From assembly GCA_900546645.1 (NCBI GenBank), contig URDR01000054.1, positions 1 through 20,980 of the forward strand: 20,980 nucleotides of DNA. The letters run 5' to 3'. Positions within the stretch are counted from its first letter, which is position 1; each line of letters opens with the position of its first letter. The stretch comes from an uncultured Bacteroides sp. (GTDB lineage: Bacteria > Bacteroidota > Bacteroidia > Bacteroidales > Bacteroidaceae). Shown here one piece after another: positions 13,648 to 20,939 of this stretch. The notes under the pieces were generated by a model. The model had not been told where the DNA came from, made no database searches, and saw nothing but the letters and a program-made list of their open reading frames with translations. A program made the position numbers and the translations under genes.

Positions 13648-14808
13648 TTAAATCAAGAAGCCAAGCAAAATACCGGCTGCAACAGCTGAGCCAATCACAC
13701 CTGCTACATTCGGACCCATAGCATGCATCAACAAGTAATTGCTCGGGTCATATTCCAAGCCAACTACTTGAGAGATACGGGCTGAGTCAGGAACTGCCGA
13801 AACTCCGGCATTTCCGATAAGCGGATTAATCTTGTCATTCTTGGGCAGAACCAAATTGAATATCTTCACAAAGAAAACTCCTGAAGCGGTTGCAATAACA
13901 AATGATAAAGCACCCAACAAGAAAATCAAAATAGAATCTACGGTCAAGAATTCCGATGCCTGCGTAGAAGCACCTACGGTCAAGCCTAACAAAATAGTGA
14001 TAGTATCAATCAGCGGACCACGGGCTGTTTCTGCCAACCTGCGAGTAACCCCACTTTCTTTCAACAGGTTACCAAAGAACAACATACCCAACAAGGGTAA
14101 ACCCGAAGGCACCAAGAAGCAGGTAAGCAGCAATCCTACAATAGGGAACATTACCTTTTCTGTATGAGACACCGCACGAGGAGCTTTCATCCGAATCAAA
14201 CGCTCTTTCTTGGTGGTAAGCAAACGCATGATAGGAGGCTGAATTACCGGAACTAGCGCCATATATGAATAAGCGGACACGGCAATGGCTCCCATCAGAT
14301 TCGGTGCCAGTTTCGATGACAAGAAGATGGCAGTCGGTCCGTCAGCTCCTCCGATTATACCGATAGCAGCAGCCTGCATCGGGTCGAATCCCAATTCCAA
14401 AGCAATCATATAAGCTCCGAATATACCAAACTGGGCAGCTGCACCAATAAGCATCAACTTCGGATTCGAAATCAAGGCCGAAAAATCGGTCATAGCTCCA
14501 ATTCCCAAGAAGATAAGAGGCGGATACCATCCGGATGTAACCCCTTGATATAAGATGTTCAATACCGATCCTTCTTCATAAAGTCCCACCTTCAGTCCGG
14601 CTTCCATATTAAAAGGAATATTACCGATAAGAATACCGAATCCGATAGGAATCAGCAGCATCGGCTCAAACTCTTTTGCCACAGCAAGATAAATAAAGAC
14701 AATACCTATACCTATCATGATTAAATGCTGATAGGTAGCATTATAAAAGCCGGTGTATGTCCAAAAATCTGCCAGATTATTCTGTAAAAAATTAACAAAT
14801 TCACCCAT
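13648..14808 (-). CDS. mmdB: Na+-translocating decarboxylase beta subunit (methylmalonyl-CoA decarboxylase)
   Basis: 386 residues, about nine or more membrane helices. Two signature segments of the OadB/MmdB family are intact: GIIGGADGPTAIFLSSKLAP with the membrane-buried Asp156, and GNAGVSAVPDSARISQ (332-347) with the Asn, Ser and Arg residues implicated in Na+ transport in OadB. The subunit removes CO2 from carboxybiotin and couples this to export of Na+ across the inner membrane. It is last in the operon, 2 bases after the biotin carrier gene, and followed by a long-stem terminator. Methylmalonyl-CoA rather than oxaloacetate is inferred from the adjacent epimerase and acyl-CoA carboxyltransferase. 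Confidence 0.95.
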   Translation of the reverse strand: MGEFVNFLQNNLADFWTYTGFYNATYQHLIMIGIGIVFIYLAVAKEFEPMLLIPIGFGILIGNIPFNMEAGLKVGLYEEGSVLNILYQGVTSGWYPPLIFLGIGAMTDFSALISNPKLMLIGAAAQFGIFGAYMIALELGFDPMQAAAIGIIGGADGPTAIFLSSKLAPNLMGAIAVSAYSYMALVPVIQPPIMRLLTTKKERLIRMKAPRAVSHTEKVMFPIVGLLLTCFLVPSGLPLLGMLFFGNLLKESGVTRRLAETARGPLIDTITILLGLTVGASTQASEFLTVDSILIFLLGALSFVIATASGVFFVKIFNLVLPKNDKINPLIGNAGVSAVPDSARISQVVGLEYDPSNYLLMHAMGPNVAGVIGSAVAAGILLGFLI

Positions 14809-14810
14809 AG

Positions 14811-15239
14811 TTATTCAATAATTATAAGGTCTGTACCTTCAAGAATAGATTCACCTTTACTTACCTTGATTTCTTTTACCTTTCCATCACGGTCTGCCTT
14901 GATGTCATTTTCCATCTTCATAGCCTCCAACACCAATAAGGTCTGTCCCCGTTTCACCGTATCACCCTCTTTTACTTTCACTTCCAGAATAACTCCCGGA
15001 AGCGGTGACTTAATTCCCGCCTTGCTTCCCACTGAAGCCGGACGGTTGACAGCAGGAGGAGGTGTAGCAGGGGTTGTAGCCGCAGTGCGTACTACCGGTT
15101 TTATTTTCGGAGTCGATTTTTTCTCCAGTTCTACAACATAAGCCGTACCGTTTACCTCAACCTGTACGCTATTTTCTTCTATATCTCCGACGTTTACTTT
15201 ATATAAGTTTCCGTTGATTTTATATCTATATTCTTTCAT
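14811..15239 (-). CDS. mmdC: Biotin carboxyl carrier subunit of the decarboxylase
   Basis: 142 residues. An N-terminal 40-residue segment (KEYRYKINGNLYKVNVGDI) typical of OadA/MmdC-type carriers is followed by an Ala/Pro/Thr-rich flexible linker (about 44-72). The biotinyl-lipoyl domain (75-142) contains EAMKMEN with the biotinylated Lys at 108 and the usual flanking PLPG and V-KEGDTV turns. It shuttles the carboxyl group from the carboxyltransferase to the membrane beta subunit. It lies 21 bases after the OadG fusion gene and 2 bases before mmdB. Confidence 0.95.
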   Translation of the reverse strand: MKEYRYKINGNLYKVNVGDIEENSVQVEVNGTAYVVELEKKSTPKIKPVVRTAATTPATPPPAVNRPASVGSKAGIKSPLPGVILEVKVKEGDTVKRGQTLLVLEAMKMENDIKADRDGKVKEIKVSKGESILEGTDLIIIE

Positions 15240-15260
15240 GGTTTATCAATCGTTAAAAGG

Positions 15261-16202
15261 TTATTTCTTATGAGGAGTTTCGCGTAAGGTATAAATCTTC
15301 GAGCTCCACGGGGAGTAACTTCGTTTTACCCTACTGATGGTCAGAATGGTTTCTTCCACATCATGGTCTGCTCCTTGTGCCTCATGTAAAGCCATTGAAA
15401 TGGCAGCAATCACCTCACCCGGAGCTTCACCCAGTTTCTTTTCTCTTGCTTCTTGATTGTCGGTTACATTCTGCACCTTCATGGCATTGCGCTTACGCAA
15501 CTTGATGGCTGTTTTTCCAACCGTCTTAAAGCAAAGATATAACAGCAACAATCCAAAGAACACGACACTCATAGCCGATACTGCCATTCCGATTCCCACG
15601 GGATCATGTAACTCAAACTTATCCATTTTCGGATTATTTTCAATCGTCTGGTTATTCGTACTCGGAGTTACATATTTTGTTTCACTGTTTCCTTTTACTT
15701 CCCAAGAGCCGGAAGCATCGGTTACACGCGCATACGATTGATCGGCTTGAAGCACTCCGGCAGGCACCAAAACCTCGTCAAGCAGTTTTTTACCTGAATC
15801 ATACAAGCCAATCCAGTTTTCCCGGTCTTTACTCAATACAAAATTGGTGTGAAAAGTCCCGCGACGCGGTGCTCCGTCTGCCCAAAAAAGTGCATGCTGA
15901 CGAGGTTTCACCAACGTGAGGACATCTCCTTTCGGAATAAAATAAGTCACTGTATCGCCCGGCGTATTACTTACTCTCAGCAAACAGCCAGCCAAGTCAG
16001 CGCTACTATACGCCCTATTGAAGATTTCAATCCATCCGCTATGCATTCCATAATCATCCTGAAAGTTATGCTGATTATCAACCAGCACCTCATTGATGAC
16101 CAATTTGGAGTTTGCTTTTTGTTTCGTACATGAGCTGAAGCCCACCATCAGCAGCAGGGACAGAAATATTCCGGTTTTATATTTATTCATAACAAACTTC
16201 AT
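15261..16202 (-). CDS. Lamin-tail domain / OadG gamma-subunit fusion lipoprotein
   Basis: 313 residues. A lipoprotein-type signal (residues 1-25, ending GFSSC, candidate lipidated Cys25) precedes a lamin-tail-like domain (about 33-135: KLVINEVLVDNQHNFQDDYGMHSGWIEIFNRAYSSADLAGCLL). One membrane helix (about 202-226, IGMAVSAMSVVFFGLLLLYLCF) and a cytoplasmic basic/charged tail match OadG-type gamma subunits. OadG anchors and assembles the Na+ pump. Here the added beta-sandwich would sit outside the inner membrane. An alternative start is Met5. It sits 14 bases after mmdA and 21 before the carrier gene. It is much longer than stand-alone gamma subunits (about 80-120 residues). Confidence 0.85.
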   Translation of the reverse strand: MKFVMNKYKTGIFLSLLLMVGFSSCTKQKANSKLVINEVLVDNQHNFQDDYGMHSGWIEIFNRAYSSADLAGCLLRVSNTPGDTVTYFIPKGDVLTLVKPRQHALFWADGAPRRGTFHTNFVLSKDRENWIGLYDSGKKLLDEVLVPAGVLQADQSYARVTDASGSWEVKGNSETKYVTPSTNNQTIENNPKMDKFELHDPVGIGMAVSAMSVVFFGLLLLYLCFKTVGKTAIKLRKRNAMKVQNVTDNQEAREKKLGEAPGEVIAAISMALHEAQGADHDVEETILTISRVKRSYSPWSSKIYTLRETPHKK

Positions 16203-16216
16203 TTAAAGGTGATTGA

Positions 16217-17770
16217 TTACAATGGAATATTTCCATGCTTCTTCGCAGGATTACTCAGTTTCTTGGTCTGCAACTGCTGCAAAGCGCGAATGATACGGAA
16301 GCGGGTATTGCGTGGTTCTATTACATCATCAATATAACCATACTTCGCTGCATTATAAGGATTAGCAAAAAGTTTGGTATATTCTGCCTCTTTTTCTGCC
16401 ATAAAGGCTTTTGGATCGGGAGCTTCCTTGGCTTCTTTCGCATAAAGTACTTCCACGGCTCCGGCTCCACCCATAACCGCAATTTCTGCTGTGGGCCATG
16501 CATAGTTCATATCGCCACGCAGCTGCTTACAACTCATCACAATATGTGAACCACCATACGATTTACGCAAGGTAACGGTAACTTTAGGTACGGTAGCCTC
16601 ACCATACGCATACAGCAGTTTAGCTCCATGCAAAATCACTGCATTATATTCTTGTCCGGTACCCGGAAGGAATCCCGGCACGTCAACCAACGAAACGATT
16701 GGAATATTGAAAGCATCACAGAAACGAACGAAACGCGCTCCTTTACGCGATGCATTACAGTCGAGTACACCTGCCAGGAACTTCGGCTGGTTGGCTACAA
16801 TACCCACTGACTGTCCGTTGAATCGGGCAAATCCCACAATGATATTTTTGGCGAAATCACGCTGAACTTCCAGGAATTCCCCATTATCTACAATCGCGCC
16901 AATTACTTCATACATGTCGTATGCCTTATTCGGACTGTCAGGAATGATTTCATTCAATGAGTCTTCTAAACGGTCAATCGGGTCAGTACAATCCACATAC
17001 GGAGGCTCTTCCAAGTTATTCTGAGGAATATATCCCAATAGTTTACGGATTAAAGCCAACCCTTCCTCTTCTGTAGAAGCCGTGAAATGTGTTACTCCGG
17101 AACGGGTGGAATGCACACTTGCTCCTCCTAAATCCTCTTGTGACACATCTTCACCGGTAACGGTCTTAACCACCTTCGGTCCTGTAAGGAACATATAAGA
17201 AGTGCCTTCCATCATCAAGGTAAAATCGGTCAAAGCCGGTGAATAGACAGCTCCTCCTGCACATGGACCGAATATTCCGGATATCTGAGGAATAACTCCC
17301 GAAGCTAAAATATTTCGCTGGAAAATCTCTGCATATCCAGCCAAAGCATTGATTCCTTCCTGAATACGCGCGCCTCCCGAGTCGTTCAAACCGATACAAG
17401 GTGCACCCATTTTCATGGCCATATCCATAACTTTACATATTTTCAGTGACATGGTTTCAGACAAAGAGCCGGCTGAAACGGTGAAATCCTGCGCAAACAC
17501 ATACACCAACCGTCCTTCTATTGTACCATATCCGGTTACGACTCCATCGCCAAGGTAATGCTTCTTATCCATACCGAAATTCGTACAACGATGCTGGACG
17601 AACATATCCATTTCTTCGAAGCTTCCTTCATCCAATAACATCGCGATACGTTCACGGGCTGTATATTTTCCTTTAGCATGTTGTTTCTCAATCGCTTTCT
17701 CACCTCCACCCAAACGTGCCTGGGTACGAAGTTCTATCAACTCTTTTACTTTTTCAAGTTGGTTACTCAT
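16217..17770 (-). CDS. mmdA: Methylmalonyl-CoA decarboxylase alpha / acyl-CoA carboxyltransferase
   Basis: 517 residues, full length for the biotin-dependent acyl-CoA carboxyltransferase beta-type family. Both crotonase-fold halves are present: the N-terminal half with TVSAGSLSETMSLKICKVMDMAMKMGAPCIGLNDSGGARIQEG and FGPCAGGAVYSPAL, and the C-terminal half with VDVPGFLPGTGQEYNAVILHGAKLLYAY and KSYGGSHIVM. It transfers the carboxyl group of methylmalonyl-CoA to biotin on the carrier, releasing propionyl-CoA. Propionyl-CoA carboxylases share the fold, but the Na+-pump subunits downstream and the absence of a biotin carboxylase here favour decarboxylation. It lies 68 bases after the epimerase gene. 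Confidence 0.95.
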   Translation of the reverse strand: MSNQLEKVKELIELRTQARLGGGEKAIEKQHAKGKYTARERIAMLLDEGSFEEMDMFVQHRCTNFGMDKKHYLGDGVVTGYGTIEGRLVYVFAQDFTVSAGSLSETMSLKICKVMDMAMKMGAPCIGLNDSGGARIQEGINALAGYAEIFQRNILASGVIPQISGIFGPCAGGAVYSPALTDFTLMMEGTSYMFLTGPKVVKTVTGEDVSQEDLGGASVHSTRSGVTHFTASTEEEGLALIRKLLGYIPQNNLEEPPYVDCTDPIDRLEDSLNEIIPDSPNKAYDMYEVIGAIVDNGEFLEVQRDFAKNIIVGFARFNGQSVGIVANQPKFLAGVLDCNASRKGARFVRFCDAFNIPIVSLVDVPGFLPGTGQEYNAVILHGAKLLYAYGEATVPKVTVTLRKSYGGSHIVMSCKQLRGDMNYAWPTAEIAVMGGAGAVEVLYAKEAKEAPDPKAFMAEKEAEYTKLFANPYNAAKYGYIDDVIEPRNTRFRIIRALQQLQTKKLSNPAKKHGNIPL

Positions 17771-17838
17771 GGTATTAGTCTATTTACAAATGAATAAAAT
17801 CAAGAACTTGCCATTACGACAAATTCTCAAACAGGTTA

Positions 17839-18243
17839 TTATTTTTCACAAAGTTCAGTCAAAACGCCCATTGTTGACTTCGGATGCAGAAAAGCGATAT
17901 TCAAGCTCTCTGCACCTTTTCTCGGAGCCTTATCAATCAGGCGAATACCTGCATTTTCAGCCTCAGCCAGCGCATTTGCCACACCGTCTTCCACTGCGAA
18001 AGCTACATGATGTACGCCTGTACCCCGGTTTTCAATAAACTTGGCTATCGTGCTGGTTTCATCAGTGGGTTCCAGCAATTCTATCTTTGTATCGCCACAC
18101 TTCAAGAAGGCTGTACGCACTTTTTGGTCTGCCACAGTTTCTATATTATAGCAAGTAAGTCCGAGGATTTTTTCATAATACGGAAGGGCTTCTTCGATAC
18201 TTTTTACCGCAATGCCCAAATGTTCGATATGAGAGATTTTCAT
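17839..18243 (-). CDS. mce: Methylmalonyl-CoA epimerase
   Basis: 134 residues, the usual family length. Two vicinal-oxygen-chelate beta-alpha-beta modules are visible (IEHLGIAVKSIEEALPYYEKILG and GVHHVAFAVEDGVANALAEAENAGIRLI). Candidate metal ligands are His8, Glu55, His78/79 and Glu130 (GVLTELCEK). It interconverts (S)- and (R)-methylmalonyl-CoA, linking the B12-dependent mutase product to the decarboxylase encoded immediately downstream. It is first in the five-gene operon. The mutase itself is not in this window. Confidence 0.95.
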   Translation of the reverse strand: MKISHIEHLGIAVKSIEEALPYYEKILGLTCYNIETVADQKVRTAFLKCGDTKIELLEPTDETSTIAKFIENRGTGVHHVAFAVEDGVANALAEAENAGIRLIDKAPRKGAESLNIAFLHPKSTMGVLTELCEK

Positions 18244-18295
18244 AATTAAAGGTTTTTTGTAGGTATTAATTTAAAGTTCATTTTCTACACATAGA

Positions 18296-18327
18296 CAAAG
18301 AAAAGAAAATTGTGGTGAAATACGAAA
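18296..18327 (-). promoter_or_regulatory. Weak promoter candidate for the mce-mmd operon
   Basis: On the minus strand TTTC (18327-18324) is followed after 20 nt by TTTCTTTG (18303-18296), each one mismatch from TTTG and TAnnTTTG. It lies about 50 bases before the mce ATG. The 18381-18410 terminator just upstream implies that a promoter must exist in this gap. Confidence 0.38.
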
Positions 18328-18380
18328 CTTTTTTATGAAATATTTCTTTAAAAATCTGTTTAAATATTAGCGAAAGAGAT

Positions 18381-18410
18381 AAAAAAAGGACGTCCTGTAA
18401 AAGGACATCC
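18381..18410 (-). terminator. Terminator of the micro-ORF transcription unit
   Basis: On the minus strand GGATGTCC (18410-18403) pairs with GGACGTCC (18395-18388) over 8 bp (one G-U) around a 7-nt loop, followed by seven Ts (18387-18381). It is 54 bases after the stop of the 29-codon ORF. Confidence 0.9.
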
Positions 18411-18463
18411 CTTAACCTGTTTTATAATCTTAATATAACAATGATTTTACTGGTCTGTACGGT

Positions 18464-18553
18464 TTAATTTTCCAAGTCGTACCCCATTTTCATCATTTCG
18501 CTACGACCTACTTCAGTCAATACGCGCTTAACTACATTTAATACCTTTTTCAT
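18464..18553 (-). CDS. Candidate 29-residue cationic amphipathic small protein
   Basis: ATG at 18553 to TAA at 18466-18464. The first 16 residues (MKKVLNVVKRVLTEVG) place V4, L5, V8, V11, L12 and V15 on one face of a helix and K2, K3, N6, K9, R10 and T13 on the other. The rest is RSEMMKMGYDLEN, ending acidic. There is no signal peptide or membrane span. Spacing to the preceding micro-ORF is 35 bases, AT-rich, without a strong Shine-Dalgarno. It is the last ORF before the 18381-18410 terminator. I recognise no family. Confidence 0.5.
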   Translation of the reverse strand: MKKVLNVVKRVLTEVGRSEMMKMGYDLEN

Positions 18554-18588
18554 AACACTTAAATATAAAAATAATACCTAATTTTCTA

Positions 18589-18681
18589 TTACTTTTGAAT
18601 GTGCATACCGAGTGTAGCATATCCCCACACATCTGTATTGTTTTTTCCTGCACGATTCATAATCCATTTTAACATTTTCAT
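18589..18681 (-). CDS. Candidate 30-residue small protein with strong Shine-Dalgarno
   Basis: ATG at 18681 to TAA at 18591-18589. The N-terminus MKMLKWIMNRAGK can form a cationic amphipathic helix (M3, L4, I7, M8 and A11 against K2, K5, N9 and R10), followed by NNTDVWGYATLGMHIQK. A perfect AGGAGG lies 7 bases upstream of the ATG, exceptional in this phylum and the best evidence for translation. The ATG overlaps the stop of the 53-codon leader ORF as ATGA. Another Met at codon 3 is a less well-spaced start. No family recognised. Confidence 0.58.
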   Translation of the reverse strand: MKMLKWIMNRAGKNNTDVWGYATLGMHIQK

Positions 18682-18839
18682 CTCGTTATCCTCCTAGTTT
18701 TATTTGTTATCCCTTGAGACCTAACCGGTCTCTTCTTCCGAGCATTCCTGCTCTTCTTATTTACCTTAAAAAAACGAATACCTAAAACAATCTTTTCTAC
18801 TTTTATCCTTAATCCGGGATACTCATTGAATCCCTTCAT
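18678..18839 (-). CDS. Candidate 53-residue basic leader ORF coupled to the micro-ORFs
   Basis: ATG at 18839, TGA at 18680-18678. The peptide starts MKGFNEYPGLRIKVEKIV and becomes very basic (KKSRNARKKRPVRSQG, then KTRRITR). Its stop overlaps the next ATG by 4 bases, typical of translational coupling. Against it, the ATG would be only a few bases from the predicted transcription start, and part of the coding sequence consists of hairpins and the Shine-Dalgarno of the next ORF (AGG AGG as Arg-Arg). It may be a structured 5' leader that happens to be open. An in-frame upstream TTG at 18881 lies before the promoter -7 element and is not plausible. Confidence 0.3.
   Translation of the reverse strand: MKGFNEYPGLRIKVEKIVLGIRFFKVNKKSRNARKKRPVRSQGITNKTRRITR
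18716..18753 (-). promoter_or_regulatory. Two adjacent hairpins in the micro-ORF leader
   Basis: On the minus strand GAGCA-GGAA-TGCTC (18753-18740) is a 5-bp stem closed by a GNRA-type tetraloop. Seven bases later GAGACC-GGTTA-GGTCTC (18732-18716) is a perfect 6-bp stem. The AGGAGG Shine-Dalgarno follows about 20 bases downstream. The arrangement could control access to the ribosome binding site (inference). Confidence 0.6.
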
Positions 18840-18847
18840 TGACTCTG

Positions 18848-18882
18848 CAAAGTTAGTGCCCTTACTCTTATTATGATTCAAA
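18848..18882 (-). promoter_or_regulatory. Promoter of the micro-ORF transcription unit
   Basis: On the minus strand TAACTTTG (18855-18848) matches TAnnTTTG. TTTG (18882-18879) lies 23 nt upstream, slightly longer than the usual spacing. Transcription would start near 18842. Confidence 0.62.
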
Positions 18883-18993
18883 ACAAGAAATAAAATATGT
18901 TATACAACATTTTTCTTGATATAAGTCAATCTAATTTCCTTTGTTCAGGCACAAATAAGTTCGATGCGGTCAAAATGGCAGCCGTCTCGTCAA

Positions 18994-19010
18994 GTTTTCA
19001 TCATGAAAAC
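18994..19010. promoter_or_regulatory. 17-bp palindrome upstream of the micro-ORF promoter
   Basis: GTTTTCAT-C-ATGAAAAC is a perfect inverted repeat with a single central base, about 110 bases upstream of the promoter at 18848-18882. Its short spacer suits a dimeric protein-binding site better than an RNA hairpin. Confidence 0.45.
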
Positions 19011-19052
19011 AAAATCCGATTACGACATACTCGCAGCAAACTCTTTATAACC

Positions 19053-19087
19053 AAAAAAAGGAACATGCTTCTGCATATTCCTTTTTT
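19053..19087 (-). terminator. Terminator after the GH110 gene (symmetrical)
   Basis: GGAACATGC (19060-19068) pairs with GCATATTCC (19073-19081) with one internal mismatch around TTCT. It is flanked by seven As (19053-19059) and six Ts (19082-19087), so it can work on both strands. It begins about 30 bases after the GH110 stop. Confidence 0.88.
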
Positions 19088-19119
19088 CTTCTATTTTCTA
19101 TCAACCAATTATTAAACCT

Positions 19120-20931
19120 TTATTCTGCAATCTGCACATTCGTAACTCGCTCCAGCTTAAAGCGACATTTGTTTTTATGAAAAGGTTTATATTCCTCATT
19201 CATACGAATGCGGTTATTCCGGAAAATCAATCCGTCGACCGACTTGGCATACAATACCGGAGCATCAAACATGTCAAAATCATTATCTTCAATTACAATT
19301 CCTCCTTCCGGACCACCATGAAAATATTTCTGCTGATTTTTCAAGTCAGGAATTTCCGGATAAATAGAAATCACCCCTTCGGTGAACTGGAACATACAAG
19401 TCAAAGCATTGACAAACTTATTACGACGAATCAGCACCTCACGGCATGCCCCGGTTTCAAACCATCCGTTACAGTCGCCGCACAGTAAAATTGCCGTTCC
19501 CGATGTATGGTCAAACAGATTATCCTCAACCACCGTTTTACGAGGAGTGCTAAACAAGGCTCCACGCGCCCGGTTATTACGAATTACATTATTGGCAAAC
19601 AACACTGTCGGAGTCCAGGTCAGATTTTCAATACCAAAGCCTTCTTTTTCTGTAACCTCAGCCTCAACCGGATGCTCAAAAGAGATTAGGAACTCACGTG
19701 CCCCATCCACTTGTTCTCTGTCATACGGGCGAATGGAAGCAATCCGGTTAGTCTGATCGGTCAACTCCATTGTGGCAGAGCGAACAAACTGTACCTCGTC
19801 ACCCACGCGTCCCCATTCAAATCCCCAAGCCTGATCATGCATATACCGCCCAACCAACGTATGGTCATCTATACGCTTTACCACCTTCAGATAAGTGCCA
19901 TGTACATTGATGGCATCATCCATCATCCCCTCATAGAGCCCGTTACACGATATAATCTTCCCTTTACATCCAGAAAAATGAGTAGCATCGGCTTGTGTAG
20001 TAAAATAACGCGGGTCTTGACTTCCCTTCAAACAGACATTAAATCGGTCAAGCGTAATATTCTCGCACAACTGAGCCAACAATCCCATACCTTCAGCATA
20101 ATGCACCGTCACATTTTCAAACGATGTATTTAAGTTATGCGAGAGGAAAATACCTGGAGCCGGACGTTCCCACCCGCGTAATACCACGCGCGTACCGGGA
20201 GTCAGGTAACTGCCTTTCCACCCCGGCATACAAATACGATTTTCCCCCACCCGATAGGCTCCCTTAGTAGGCAACCAGCAATCACTGGAATTATAGACAA
20301 GGCGCTTGGTCTTTTCTTCAAAGGCAATACCGAAATTATGCCGGTAACTCCATCCTTCGCCATATACTTCGAACAACGAATCCTTTGTAATGCGATATTC
20401 CACCCAGGGAGCCGGTTCTACGATTACTTTTCCATCGGAAGTACACGCTGACACGGTAACCTGTGATATATGCGGATTGGCAAAATCGATGCTGAAATTA
20501 CGCAGCGTACAGTTGGATGAGCGCAACAGCGAAACGGGCAGCATCTGTCCATGGAAAACAAACTCAGCTCCCTCACCCTCAAGTGCCAAATGATTCATAT
20601 CCTCCAGTGGAATTCCTACCAATTTAGGATTAGTCTGGTCATGATTTGAGATGTAATATTCACGCATCGCAGCCCCCTTTTCATGAAACTGATACGTTCC
20701 TTTACCGAAACGGATAACAATGCTATCCTGTCCGCTTCTTTCGGCTTTGATTTTCTTCAGCAAACGTTGTAATACAGGTGAAGCATTCTTCGAGCTGTTG
20801 GGTTTTAGTCCGAAATCAGCCACTTCATACGTATAAATATTAGGCTTTTGGTGCTGCGCACTGACAGGCAAAGCACCTAGCACAAATGCTACTGCACTAA
20901 CGCCTATCTGAAAGATTCTTTTAACTCTCAT
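19120..20931 (-). CDS. GH110-family alpha-galactosidase-like exo-enzyme, secreted
   Basis: 603 residues. A signal peptide (about 1-25, ending PVSAQ) leads into a right-handed beta-helix rich in N and V turns (VLFANNVIRNNRARGALF; VVEDNLFDHTSGTAILLCGD; IVIEDNDFDMFDAP). Features typical of GH110 are YYISNHDQ (92-99), EGEGAEFVFHG (118-128), QADATHFSGCKGKI (313-326) and GLYEGMMDDAINVHGTYL (331-348). The acidic residues D315, D338 and D339 correspond in spacing to the catalytic aspartates I recall for a characterised GH110 enzyme. The family removes terminal alpha-1,3-linked galactose, as on blood group B or linear host glycans; the subfamily is not resolved. The ATG is 9 bases from the adapter junction, so promoter and upstream partners are missing. 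Confidence 0.85.
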   Translation of the reverse strand: MRVKRIFQIGVSAVAFVLGALPVSAQHQKPNIYTYEVADFGLKPNSSKNASPVLQRLLKKIKAERSGQDSIVIRFGKGTYQFHEKGAAMREYYISNHDQTNPKLVGIPLEDMNHLALEGEGAEFVFHGQMLPVSLLRSSNCTLRNFSIDFANPHISQVTVSACTSDGKVIVEPAPWVEYRITKDSLFEVYGEGWSYRHNFGIAFEEKTKRLVYNSSDCWLPTKGAYRVGENRICMPGWKGSYLTPGTRVVLRGWERPAPGIFLSHNLNTSFENVTVHYAEGMGLLAQLCENITLDRFNVCLKGSQDPRYFTTQADATHFSGCKGKIISCNGLYEGMMDDAINVHGTYLKVVKRIDDHTLVGRYMHDQAWGFEWGRVGDEVQFVRSATMELTDQTNRIASIRPYDREQVDGAREFLISFEHPVEAEVTEKEGFGIENLTWTPTVLFANNVIRNNRARGALFSTPRKTVVEDNLFDHTSGTAILLCGDCNGWFETGACREVLIRRNKFVNALTCMFQFTEGVISIYPEIPDLKNQQKYFHGGPEGGIVIEDNDFDMFDAPVLYAKSVDGLIFRNNRIRMNEEYKPFHKNKCRFKLERVTNVQIAE

Positions 20932-20939
20932 AGTATATG

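Noticed and set aside
18840..18881. TTG-initiated 14-codon extension of the 53-codon leader ORF
   Set aside because: It would start upstream of and translate through the -7 promoter element.
18897..19115. 72-codon + strand ORF
   Set aside because: It runs through the symmetrical terminator at 19053-19087 and encodes low-complexity sequence.
1..20939. tRNA, rRNA, CRISPR array, insertion sequence or prophage genes
   Set aside because: No transposase, integrase, regularly spaced repeats or cloverleaf-like sequence was seen on either strand.
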